Source of the DNA: an alpha proteobacterium L41A
GTDB taxonomy: Bacteria; Pseudomonadota; Alphaproteobacteria; Caulobacterales; Caulobacteraceae
Length of the DNA: 64,000 bases
NCBI GenBank assembly: GCA_000335735.1
Contig: AMYY01000006.1
Location: 1-64,000 of the forward strand
Direction of reading: 5' to 3'
In this document: one piece after another, positions 27,309-35,001 of the stretch
Layout of the letters: each line of letters starts with the position of its first letter
Position numbering within the stretch: position 1 is the first letter of the stretch
Program-made: the position numbers and the translations under genes
The notes under the pieces: generated by a model
What the model was told of the DNA's origin: nothing
The model's input: the letters and a program-made list of their open reading frames with translations, nothing else
The model's database searches: none

Positions 27309-28391
27309 TCAGGCCGCGCGGCGCGCGGCGTAGGTTCCGCCCGGCAGCGCGGTGATCCAGCCATAGCGGACCAGGGTCGACAGGGCCTGGACCACCCGCT
27401 GTTCGATCCGCTTGCCGCCGCCCTTGAAGGCGCGCGACACGGCGGCGGCGTCCATCGGACGGTGCGCCGCCTCCAGCACGGCGTGAATGGCCATGGCCTG
27501 TTCGCCCTTGTCCTTGGGGAAGACCGGCAGGCTCTTGTCGATGGCGACGACCGCCTCGCCCAGGTCCAGTCGACCGGACTTGGCGGCGGCGCCCTTGGCG
27601 AAGCGCGGAATCTGATAGTCGGGCCGCAGCCAGCGGACATGGCCCGCCGCCTCTTCCGCCGCGCGTTCGGCGTTCAGGGCGACCAGCCGTTCCAGAATCT
27701 GTTCGTCGCTCAGGTCGTGGGGCCAGCCATAGGCGTCGGCGGTCGCCCGGTCGATCTGGTCGTGCAGATCCTTCAGGATCAACACCCGGCCGCGTTCCTT
27801 GACGTCCTGATCCTTGGCGTCCAGCGGCGTCCCGGCGCGGATCTTCTCCAGCACGTTATACAGGCCAGTCAGGGTCAGGTCCGGATGCTCGGCCTGGACC
27901 GTCTTGCGCGTGGCGTCGAGTTCCTCGCCGAGGTCGCTGAGGATGGTGCGGAGGGCGTCGGACGGGTCGGGGAAGGGGAAGGGGTCGAAGGTGCGGACCT
28001 TCACGTAGACGGAGTCATTTCCCATCCCTAACCAACTGCACGTTCGCAGAGTCCAGGCGGTGTGAATTTGGCTCGACAGCATTGCCATCAGGTCCGCACT
28101 GTCCGACCCAATGACCATTAGCTTCTGGTCCGGCATGATCTCAGTTGGCAAGAACTGGAAGATTCTATGTTTTGCAGTCTGAACGGTGACTAAGACACGG
28201 GTCACATTGGATGAAAACTCCCGCAGTTCCTGCCTTGGCTTGCAGAAGGTCCACCAACGCTCAGCATACTCCTGAGCGTCTCGCGTGGGCGAACGCCTAG
28301 CAGCCTCGTCTCGCTCCGGCTTCACTGTCGCTAATAGATGTTGATACGCTTCAGGAAAGGCGTGACGAACCTCTACAGGCGTCATGCCCAA
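27309..28391 (-). CDS. C-terminal part of a frameshifted MmeI-like restriction-modification enzyme
   Basis: This is a 360-residue open frame continuing the MmeI-like protein after a frame break at the A-run 28390-28394 (T-run in the gene). With one more T the reading would join GVYAIDF directly to LGMTPVEVRHAFPEAYQHLL, the standard continuation in this family. The part contains the end of the target-recognition region, a helical spacer (KERGRVLILKDLHDQIDRAT) and an extra winged-helix-like C-terminus. Translation on its own is unlikely; the only start, TTG 28391, lacks a clear ribosome binding site. 27950-28380 is compositionally mixed. Confidence 0.7.
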   Translation of the reverse strand: MGMTPVEVRHAFPEAYQHLLATVKPERDEAARRSPTRDAQEYAERWWTFCKPRQELREFSSNVTRVLVTVQTAKHRIFQFLPTEIMPDQKLMVIGSDSADLMAMLSSQIHTAWTLRTCSWLGMGNDSVYVKVRTFDPFPFPDPSDALRTILSDLGEELDATRKTVQAEHPDLTLTGLYNVLEKIRAGTPLDAKDQDVKERGRVLILKDLHDQIDRATADAYGWPHDLSDEQILERLVALNAERAAEEAAGHVRWLRPDYQIPRFAKGAAAKSGRLDLGEAVVAIDKSLPVFPKDKGEQAMAIHAVLEAAHRPMDAAAVSRAFKGGGKRIEQRVVQALSTLVRYGWITALPGGTYAARRAA

Positions 28392-30745
28392 AAATCGATT
28401 GCGTAGACGCCTCTGGGGTAAGCCGTCAGATCGCGCCCGTTTCGGTACGGGCGAATGTGAGCATCAGCATTAAGGCGGGTGCCCAAACCTAGATGCCTAG
28501 CCTCTACCTCCGAAACAATGAAGCCCGCGCCGAGCGGCTTCATTCCGTTCACGCAAAGACCTTTGTTGGCAAGCAGCGGGCTTGCCCGGTTCACATCCAC
28601 GCCCAAGGTCAAGTCCGAGTTGATCTTACCGATCCGCGAGATGAAATCCAAAGTCGGATTATCAGTGTCTAGCTTGGCCTCAGAAGCGACCTCACGCAGC
28701 TCGCCCTCGTGCGATCCCGAGCGAACCGCCGTCATTGCGATCCGGACCGCCGCGCTGTCTTTCGTCGCTTTGGTCCAAGGATGATCCGGCACAGCGAAGA
28801 TAATCGACACTGGCACCTTGGCGTTCATATGCCGCTCCATCACTCGGCGCTGGAACACCTGGCTGATCGAGTTGGTCGTGACGAAGCCGAACCGGCGCAG
28901 CGCCGTTTTCTTGCGGGTGAGCAACTCCGCTGCCCGATCCCACCAATACATGACGAAATCGGCGCTTTCGTTCATCGCCTTGTGCGCCTTCCATAGCGCC
29001 TCGGCATAGCCGGTCATCATGCGTGAACGCAGATCCTTGCCGCCGATAAACGGCGGGTTGCCCACGATGAACTCCGCCTCCGGCCAGTCCGGCCGCCGCG
29101 CGTTCGGATAGACCTGGACCGCCACGCCTTCCCGCATCTCGAACTGCAGTTCGGGATAGCCGTCCCAGGTCAGGACGGCGTCCTTCTGCTGGATATTGCC
29201 GAAGGCCTTCAGGATCGGTTCGGCGGGGTGTTCGACGCTGTTGCGGTAATGCTGTTGCAGATAGCCGATCCACAGCACCAGTTCGGCGATGGCGGCGGCG
29301 CGGACGTTCAGTTCGATGCCCAGGAACTGGTGCGGATCGACGGTCTCGAAGCCGATGCCCTCGGTCTCGCCCAGTTCGGCCAGAGCCTCCAGCACCTCGC
29401 CCTCCAGCCGTTTCATCAGCTCCAGCGAGACATAGAGGAAGTTGCCGGTGCCGCAGGCCGGGTCCAGCACACGGGTGGTGCACAGCTGATGGTGGAAGGC
29501 GCGGATCGCCGCCACGGCCTCTCTCTTTGCATTACCGCGCTCCGCGCTGCTTGAGTGCGCGGCGTCGCCCCGCTCCCGCGCATCCCCCGCCTTGATCAGG
29601 GCGGCGTTCCAGTCGGCCCGCAGCGGCTCCATCACCGTCACCTCGACCAGCCGCTCCACATAGGAACGCGGGGTGTAGTGGGCGCCCAGCTTGCGCCGCT
29701 CGCCCGGCTCCAGCGCCTGTTCGACCAAGGTGCCGAAGATGGCCGGCTCCACATAGCGCCAGTCGTGGCTGGAGGCGGCCAGCAGTTCCCCGATCTCCTC
29801 GCGCCCCAGGGGGAAGGCCTTGGCGTTCTTGAACAGGCTGCCGTTGAAATGCCGCAGATGCAGGCCGAAGCCGGCATAGAAGCGGTTCTCATACTCCGGC
29901 GCGTCCATGCTCTTCCACAGGGCCTGCAGCATCGGGGCGAAGCTCTCGGGATGGTCCAGCTGGTCCTTCAGCAGGGCGGTGAACCGCCCGCGCGGCAACA
30001 GGTCCACATCCTCGGCGAACATGGTGAAGATGCACCGCATCAGGAAATGGGCGACCTCCTCCGCCGGGTGCTTCTTCTCCAGCCGTTTGGACACCTCGGC
30101 CAGCCGTTCGGCGATCTGGCGGGTGACGCGGGCCGACTCGCGCGTCGGGTCCAGCGACAGGGGCTCGGTCCAGATGGCCTTCAGCCGCTTGACGATCTTC
30201 TCGTCGCGCAAATCCTCCAGCCGGACCCGAAAGCCCTTGCGGTCGGGAAAGTGGGAGTACGCCCGGCCGCTGCCCGAAAAGTCGGCATAGACCTCGAACA
30301 CATAGCCGACGTCGCAGACGATGATGAAGGGCGGGGCGGCGTGGTCGGCCGGCAGGCGGAAGACATAGTCCTCGGCCTGACGCCGGGCGTTGCGCATCAG
30401 CACGTCCCACTTGCCCTGCGACGCGGCGGTCGAGGCGGTTTCGTCCGCCTTGAACAGCGTGCCTTGCCCGTCGTCGCGATGCGCCGCCCGCGACTGTTTG
30501 GCCTCCAGGATGAAGCAGCCGCGCTTGTACAGGTCGATCCGCAGGGTCGAGGCCAGGCCTTCGGACTCGCGCCGCTTCACGCCTCGCTCGAACACATAGT
30601 CGTTGGTGCGGGTGTCGTCGCTGGCCGGATCGGGGCGCGGAAGGCCCAGCGCTTCGCACAGCTCCGTCAGGAACATCTGATAGTTGGCGCGCTCGGCGCC
30701 GCCGCGGGCCTGGCTCCAGCGTTCGATGAACGTGTCGACGTCCAA
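28382..30745 (-). CDS. N-terminal part of an MmeI-like (type IIL) restriction-modification enzyme
   Basis: A 787-residue frame holding the nuclease and methyltransferase parts of a fused restriction-modification protein. Asp71 and Glu81-x-Lys83 (EAKQ) form the PD-(D/E)xK site. A helical spacer follows, then methyltransferase motif I LDPACGTGNF (427-436) and motif IV NPPF (563-566) for adenine-N6 methylation. Start TTG 30745 has GGGGGAGA five bases upstream. The frame ends prematurely at the T-run near 28390, which removes most of the target-recognition domain; the remaining 350 or so residues lie in the next frame. It is divergent from the padR gene. Confidence 0.85.
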   Translation of the reverse strand: MDVDTFIERWSQARGGAERANYQMFLTELCEALGLPRPDPASDDTRTNDYVFERGVKRRESEGLASTLRIDLYKRGCFILEAKQSRAAHRDDGQGTLFKADETASTAASQGKWDVLMRNARRQAEDYVFRLPADHAAPPFIIVCDVGYVFEVYADFSGSGRAYSHFPDRKGFRVRLEDLRDEKIVKRLKAIWTEPLSLDPTRESARVTRQIAERLAEVSKRLEKKHPAEEVAHFLMRCIFTMFAEDVDLLPRGRFTALLKDQLDHPESFAPMLQALWKSMDAPEYENRFYAGFGLHLRHFNGSLFKNAKAFPLGREEIGELLAASSHDWRYVEPAIFGTLVEQALEPGERRKLGAHYTPRSYVERLVEVTVMEPLRADWNAALIKAGDARERGDAAHSSSAERGNAKREAVAAIRAFHHQLCTTRVLDPACGTGNFLYVSLELMKRLEGEVLEALAELGETEGIGFETVDPHQFLGIELNVRAAAIAELVLWIGYLQQHYRNSVEHPAEPILKAFGNIQQKDAVLTWDGYPELQFEMREGVAVQVYPNARRPDWPEAEFIVGNPPFIGGKDLRSRMMTGYAEALWKAHKAMNESADFVMYWWDRAAELLTRKKTALRRFGFVTTNSISQVFQRRVMERHMNAKVPVSIIFAVPDHPWTKATKDSAAVRIAMTAVRSGSHEGELREVASEAKLDTDNPTLDFISRIGKINSDLTLGVDVNRASPLLANKGLCVNGMKPLGAGFIVSEVEARHLGLGTRLNADAHIRPYRNGRDLTAYPRGVYAIDFWA
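28390..28394 (-). other. Homopolymer frameshift site in the MmeI-like gene
   Basis: Five consecutive A on the plus strand (T in the gene). Six would restore one frame across 27309-30745, about 1145 residues. The two open frames overlap here by ten bases. This is either a sequencing/assembly error, a true inactivating deletion, or a phase-variable tract; five bases is short for the last. Confidence 0.7.
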
Positions 30746-30821
30746 GTCAGTCTCCCCCAAGAAGGGCGCACTTGGCCTAGATCGCCGAGAGGTTGCAAGG
30801 CGGGAATGAAGCCGTTCGCAC

Positions 30822-30878
30822 TTGACTCCCTCGCACAGTATGTCCCATACACTGTGCGTCACACACTATGTGACGCAC
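30822..30878 (+). promoter_or_regulatory. Promoter with palindromic operator of the padR gene
   Basis: A -35-like TTGACT lies at 30822-30827 with a CATACA-like -10 about 18 bases on. A perfect 9-bp inverted repeat (GTGCGTCAC 30854-30862, GTGACGCAC 30870-30878, 7-nt spacer) covers the start region and ends just before the ribosome binding site. A second small inverted repeat (GTATG/CATAC, 30838-30850) overlaps the -10. PadR regulators usually repress themselves from such sites. Confidence 0.7.
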
Positions 30879-30889
30879 GGAGGTGTCCG

Positions 30890-31225
30890 GTGGGCGAGAA
30901 CGACGAGGCGTTGCTGTTCGAGAGTCTGCGGCTGGAGCTGCGGCGGGGGTCATTGATCCTGGCCGTGCTGGCGAGCCTGCGGCGCGAGCAATACGGCTAT
31001 TCGCTGCGGGTCGCCCTGGGCGAGGTCGGGGTCGAGATGGAGGAGAGCACCCTCTATCCCCTGCTGCGCCGGCTGGAGAGCCAGGGGCTGCTGGACAGCG
31101 AATGGCGCGAGGAGGAGCGGCGCAAGAAGCGGTTCTACCGCCTGTCGCCGCGCGGGGAGGCGATGCTGGAACGGCTCGCTGTGGAATGGCGCGGCCTGTC
31201 GGCCTCGCTGGAGAAGATGCTGTGA
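30890..31225 (+). CDS. PadR-family transcriptional regulator
   Basis: A 111-residue winged-helix regulator: GSLILAVLASLRREQYGYSLR...STLYPLLRRLESQGLL is the PadR recognition region. Start GTG 30890 is fixed by GGAGGTG five bases upstream. It is followed, with overlap of the possible GTG 31222, by an HAAS-domain membrane protein; the two are a common pair in which the regulator controls the membrane protein. A strong palindrome lies just before it. Confidence 0.92.
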   Translation: MGENDEALLFESLRLELRRGSLILAVLASLRREQYGYSLRVALGEVGVEMEESTLYPLLRRLESQGLLDSEWREEERRKKRFYRLSPRGEAMLERLAVEWRGLSASLEKML

Positions 31226-31251
31226 ACACCGGGAAAGAGGGAGAGACCGGC

Positions 31252-32364
31252 ATGGACCTGGTCGAACGTTATCTGAAGGCCGTGGCGGCCCAGCTGCCGA
31301 AGGACAACCGCGACGACATCGTCGCCGAGCTGCGCGACGAGATCATGGGGCGTCTGGAGGCGCTGGAGGCTCGGCTGGGCCGTGTGCCCAGCGACGACGA
31401 GGTCGAGGCCCTGCTGCGCGAGGTGGGTCATCCGCTGAGCGTGGCGGCGCGCTATCGCCCAGGACCGCATGCGCTGATCGGGCCTGAGCTCTATCCGTGG
31501 TGGATGTTCGGGCTGAAGGTTGGGCTGACGGTCATGGCGGCCGTCACCCTGATCGGTCTGGCGGTGCGGGTCCTGGTCGGCGACGTCTATGTGGGCCAGG
31601 CGATCGGGCAGGGCATCTCCAGCCTGATCAGCGGGGCGATCACGGTCGTCGGACTTCTGACCGCCGTCGGCTTCGTGCTGGAGCGGCAGTCGTGCCGCCC
31701 CGACTTCATCGCCAAATGGCGGGTCAAGGATCTGGGTGTGTTCGAGCTGGGCGGCGATTTCGACGCCGAACGGTGGACCGCCCAACGGATGGCCAAGGGC
31801 GAATGGTTCACCAGAGGCGCTGAAGGGGCCTCGAAGTCAGGCCGCGCCGTGCGCAAGAGCGCCGAGATGTCGCCCGTGGCGCGCGCGGTGGCCAGCGCCA
31901 TCGGCTGGACCGTGGTGCTGCTGTGGTGGACGGGCCTGCTTCAGACGCGGCCGGTCTCGCCCGACGAGCTGTTCGGCGTGATCGACGGCGTCAACTACGG
32001 CCGCATCCTGACGGACATGATCAGCGTCGCCTATTGGCCGGTCGCCCTGTTCGCCGCCTGCCGCATCGGCTTCGACCTGATGCGGGCGGCGTCGGGCGGC
32101 AATGTGCGACTGACGGCGCTGGGCGACCTGGCGTTCGGGATCGCCGCAGCCTGGGGGCTGCTGTGGGTCTGGTTCTGGTCGGCGCTGTCGCCGGTGATCT
32201 GGGTCGGCAGCGTGGCGGAATTCGTTGATCGGGTGCGACAGGTGTTCCACGGCTCTGACGACGGCGGCGCGGCGACGATCCTGATGGTCGTGGTGATCTG
32301 GGCCTTCGCCGCCGAGGTGGTGCGTGTCATCCGGGCGGCGGCGCGTCTGGTCGTCGGTCGATAA
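31252..32364 (+). CDS. Membrane protein with an N-terminal HAAS (HTH-associated) domain
   Basis: A 370-residue protein. The first 75 residues (ERYLKAVAAQLPKDNRDDIVAELRDEI...) form the HAAS signalling helix bundle seen in genes paired with PadR regulators. Five or six membrane helices follow (about 88-110, 125-150, 215-235, 255-280, 290-320, 335-355). The start is ATG 31252, preceded by GAGGGAGAGA; GTG 31222, overlapping the padR stop, is an alternative. It is probably a sensor or permease-like partner of the regulator; function is unknown. Confidence 0.82.
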   Translation: MDLVERYLKAVAAQLPKDNRDDIVAELRDEIMGRLEALEARLGRVPSDDEVEALLREVGHPLSVAARYRPGPHALIGPELYPWWMFGLKVGLTVMAAVTLIGLAVRVLVGDVYVGQAIGQGISSLISGAITVVGLLTAVGFVLERQSCRPDFIAKWRVKDLGVFELGGDFDAERWTAQRMAKGEWFTRGAEGASKSGRAVRKSAEMSPVARAVASAIGWTVVLLWWTGLLQTRPVSPDELFGVIDGVNYGRILTDMISVAYWPVALFAACRIGFDLMRAASGGNVRLTALGDLAFGIAAAWGLLWVWFWSALSPVIWVGSVAEFVDRVRQVFHGSDDGGAATILMVVVIWAFAAEVVRVIRAAARLVVGR

Positions 32365-32379
32365 AGGCTACGCCCCCTC

Positions 32380-32423
32380 TTGACGGCGTGTAACCTATAG
32401 GTGATATGTCACCTCAAGGTTAC
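32380..32423 (+). promoter_or_regulatory. Promoter with nested perfect palindrome
   Basis: A -35-like TTGACG (32380-32385) and a GATATG -10-like hexamer (32403-32408) are spaced 17 bases apart. Over the -10 sits a nested palindrome: outer arms GTAACCT (32390-32396) and AGGTTAC (32417-32423), inner arms AGGTGA (32399-32404) and TCACCT (32409-32414), all perfect. It is a likely operator for the XRE regulator encoded at the end of this unit. Confidence 0.7.
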
Positions 32424-32437
32424 TTCAGGAGGAAGTC

Positions 32438-33138
32438 GTGAATAAGGACGAAACCGCCGCGATCCTGCGGGTGCAATCGAGCCGGCGTCGATACTGGTGG
32501 GGCGGCGTCGCCATGCTCGTCGTCGGCGCCGCCGCCCTGGCCGGCGGCGCCGGCTTCGCTCTCATGCATGGAACGGAGGGCGATGAAGCGACGACGGCGG
32601 GCGTGGCGGCCGGCTTCGGTTTCGGGCTGATGATCATCGGGGCCATGATGGCCTGGTGCGGTCGCCCCGGTCAGCCGATCGATGTTGCGGAGAGCCGTGA
32701 CGGCGCCCGCCGCGAAAAGCTGCAACGGGAGCGCACCCGACAGCTGGTCCTCTATCCGTTGGTGCTGCTGCTGTTCATGGCTCAGGCGCATCTGGCCATG
32801 CAGCGGGTTCTGGGTGGGACCACAATCTCGGCGCCTATGTGCAGATCCTGCTGCCGGTTCTCTACGGCTGGCTGATCCCTGTGCTCGTCATGGGTTGGGA
32901 CTGGAACGCGCAGAAGAACCGCCGCCTGATGGAGGACGAGCTGACGCAGGTTCTACGGGCGCGGTCGATGATCCTGGCCTTCGTCGTGCTGATGGGCGGG
33001 GTGACCGTGGCGCTGGGCCTAGGCCTGTGGCGTGCGGACTACGGCGTGCTGGCTCTGCCCTACGTCCTGGCGCTGGGCGGGGCGTCGGCGGGTCTGCGGT
33101 TCGCCTGGCTGGATCGCGAGGCCGGTCGCGATGGGTGA
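32438..33138 (+). pseudogene. Membrane protein gene with a one-base frameshift
   Basis: From GTG 32438 (ribosome binding site CAGGAGGA) the frame encodes about 125 residues with three membrane helices, then derails near the G-run 32816-32818. One additional G would continue it as DHNLGAYVQILLPVLYGWLIP and give about 233 residues with two further helices, ending at 33138. The second half is clearly coding in its own frame. The stop overlaps the next start by eight bases, so an intact operon with the XRE regulator is the ancestral design. Function unknown. Confidence 0.75.
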
Positions 33139-33340
33139 TCCCAGGCTCGGCTCGCGGCTGAAGGAGGCGCGCACCGCCGCAGGCCTGACGCAGCAGGGGC
33201 TGGCCGACAAGGCCAGCGTCTCGCGCAAGACCATCAATACGGTCGAGAACGGCGTCTTCGTGCCCTCGACCGTTCTGGCCCTTGAACTCGCCCGGGCCTT
33301 GGACACGACGGTGGAGGCCTTGTTCTTCCTTAGAGACTGA
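33131..33340 (+). CDS. Small XRE-type HTH transcriptional regulator
   Basis: A 69-residue single-domain regulator: LGSRLKEARTAAGLTQQGLADKASVSRKTINTVENG is a classic Cro/C1 helix-turn-helix, with the extended C-terminal TTVEALFFLRD typical of YgzD-like regulators. It overlaps the end of the frameshifted membrane-protein gene (8 bp). Regulator-plus-membrane-protein pairs of this kind usually autoregulate; the palindrome at 32390-32423 is the likely site. Confidence 0.9.
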   Translation: MGDPRLGSRLKEARTAAGLTQQGLADKASVSRKTINTVENGVFVPSTVLALELARALDTTVEALFFLRD

Positions 33341-33398
33341 TCCGATTCATGTCCGAAAACCGCGAGACATCGTCGGGCGGGCGGCGCATCCTTCGGGC

Positions 33399-34490
33399 AT
33401 GGATCAGTCGTTGGATCAGGAGGCTTGCTGGCGCGCCGTCGTGGCGCGGGACGCCCGTTTCGACGGGCGCTTCTTCACCGGCGTGACCTCGACGGGCATC
33501 TACTGTCGGCCCGTCTGCCCGGCGCGGACGCCGAAGCGCGAGAATGTGGTCTTTCACGCCAGCGCCGCAGGGGCCGAGGCGGCGGGCTTGCGGGCCTGTC
33601 TGCGGTGCCGGCCCGAGACGGCGCCGGAAATGGGCGCCTGGCGCGGCACGTCCAATACTGTCAGCCGGGCCCTGGCCCTGATCGAGGCAGGGGCTCTGGA
33701 TGTCGGCGACACGGACGCTTTGGCGACACGGCTGGGCATGGGCGAGCGGCAGCTGCGCCGCCTGTTCCGCCAGCATCTGGGCGCCGCCCCGGTCAGCGTG
33801 GCCCAGACACGGCGCGTCCTCCTGGCCAAACAGTTGATCCACGAGACCGACCTGTCGATGGCCGAGGTGGCGATGGCGTCGGGCTTCGGCAGCGTGCGAC
33901 GATTCAACGAGACGTTTCAGGCCCTGTATGGTCGCGCACCGTCCGACTTGCGGCGCCGCAAGGTCGAGACCGAAGCGGGCGGGGTGATCCGGATCGGCCT
34001 GTCCTATCGCCCGCCCTACGACTGGGCCGCCATGATGACGACGCTGGCGATTCGCGGCGTCGCGGGCGAGGCGGTTGTCGACGGCGTCTGGACCCGGCGG
34101 CTGCACCCCGACCTGGACGGCACGGACGGTTCGGTGACGGTGCGCCCCGCCCAGCCGGGCAAGGCGGCGGTCGAGGCGCGGATCGAGAATCTGAAAGCCT
34201 TGCCGGGCGTGCTGGCGCGGGTCCGACGGATGTTCGACCTCGCCGCCGATCCCGAGGCGATCACGCGCGACCTGTCGAACGACCCCGTTCTGCACGCCGC
34301 AATCACGGCCCGGCCGGGGTTGAGGCTCGCGGGCGACTGGATCGACACGGGCGAGGATGCGCCCAGCGACCGGCTGACGGCGACGGACGCCGCGCTGCTG
34401 TCGCGCGCCGAGCGGTGGCGGCCGTGGCGGGCCTATGGCGCACTCTATTGGACCCCGAGCGAGGAGCGGCGAGATGACCAAGCAGCCTGA
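33399..34490 (+). CDS. Ada-AlkA fusion lacking the glycosylase catalytic core
   Basis: A 363-residue protein. Residues 8-75 form the Ada methyl-phosphotriester domain with zinc Cys36, Cys40, Cys67 and Cys70. An AraC-type HTH covers about 85-185, and an AlkA N-terminal domain (LSYRPPYDWAAMM...) about 195-270. After LRLAGDW (about residue 310) it jumps to a short tail with WRPWRAYGALY, the end of AlkA. The HhH-GPD region with helix-hairpin-helix and catalytic Asp, usually 110-130 residues, is missing in frame. Full fusions are near 480-490 residues. The methyl-sensing activator part looks intact; base-excision activity should be absent. Confidence 0.85.
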   Translation: MDQSLDQEACWRAVVARDARFDGRFFTGVTSTGIYCRPVCPARTPKRENVVFHASAAGAEAAGLRACLRCRPETAPEMGAWRGTSNTVSRALALIEAGALDVGDTDALATRLGMGERQLRRLFRQHLGAAPVSVAQTRRVLLAKQLIHETDLSMAEVAMASGFGSVRRFNETFQALYGRAPSDLRRRKVETEAGGVIRIGLSYRPPYDWAAMMTTLAIRGVAGEAVVDGVWTRRLHPDLDGTDGSVTVRPAQPGKAAVEARIENLKALPGVLARVRRMFDLAADPEAITRDLSNDPVLHAAITARPGLRLAGDWIDTGEDAPSDRLTATDAALLSRAERWRPWRAYGALYWTPSEERRDDQAA

Positions 34491-35001
34491 CCTGCATTTG
34501 ACCCTGGATCGCATCCCGTCACCCGTCGGCGAGGTGCTGGTCGTCACCGACGCCGACGGCGCAGTGCGGGCGCTTGATTTCCACGACTACGAAGCCCGTC
34601 TGCGCCTGCTGCTGCGGCGACACTACGGTGAGGTCGTGCTGACCGAAGGCCGCGCGCCGGAGCCCGTGCGCCGGGCGGTCGAGGCCTGGTTCGGCGGCGA
34701 CCTGACCGCCTTCGACGCCATCACGGTCCGCACCGGCGGCACGGAGTTCCAACGCGCGGTGTGGAAGGCGTTGCGCGACATCCCGACTGGCGAGACCCGC
34801 ACCTATGGTCAGCTCGCTGCGGCGATCGGCGCGCCCAAGGCGGTCCGGGCCGTGGGTCTGGCCAATGGCGCCAATCCAGTCGGCGTCATCGTGCCCTGCC
34901 ACCGCGTGATCGGCGCGAATGGGACGCTGACCGGCTATGCGGGCGGACTTGAGCGCAAACGCTGGCTCTTGGCGCATGAAGCGGGCGGCCGGCTGCTTTA
35001 G
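34474..35001 (+). CDS. ogt: Methylated-DNA--protein-cysteine methyltransferase
   Basis: A 175-residue suicide repair protein that takes the O6-methyl group from guanine onto Cys in PCHRV. The DNA-binding helix GETRTYGQLAAAIGAPKAVRAVG and the Asn hinge (NGANPVGVIVPCHRVI) are complete. The start ATG 34474 lies inside the end of the Ada-AlkA gene (17-bp overlap), so the two are coupled as one adaptive-response operon. Its last four bases overlap the convergent LamG-like gene. Confidence 0.95.
   Translation: MTKQPDLHLTLDRIPSPVGEVLVVTDADGAVRALDFHDYEARLRLLLRRHYGEVVLTEGRAPEPVRRAVEAWFGGDLTAFDAITVRTGGTEFQRAVWKALRDIPTGETRTYGQLAAAIGAPKAVRAVGLANGANPVGVIVPCHRVIGANGTLTGYAGGLERKRWLLAHEAGGRLL

Noticed and set aside
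29555..30889. Long plus-strand frame fused upstream of padR
   Set aside because: It is antisense to the MmeI-like gene; GTG 30890 has a strong ribosome binding site and the PadR domain starts there.
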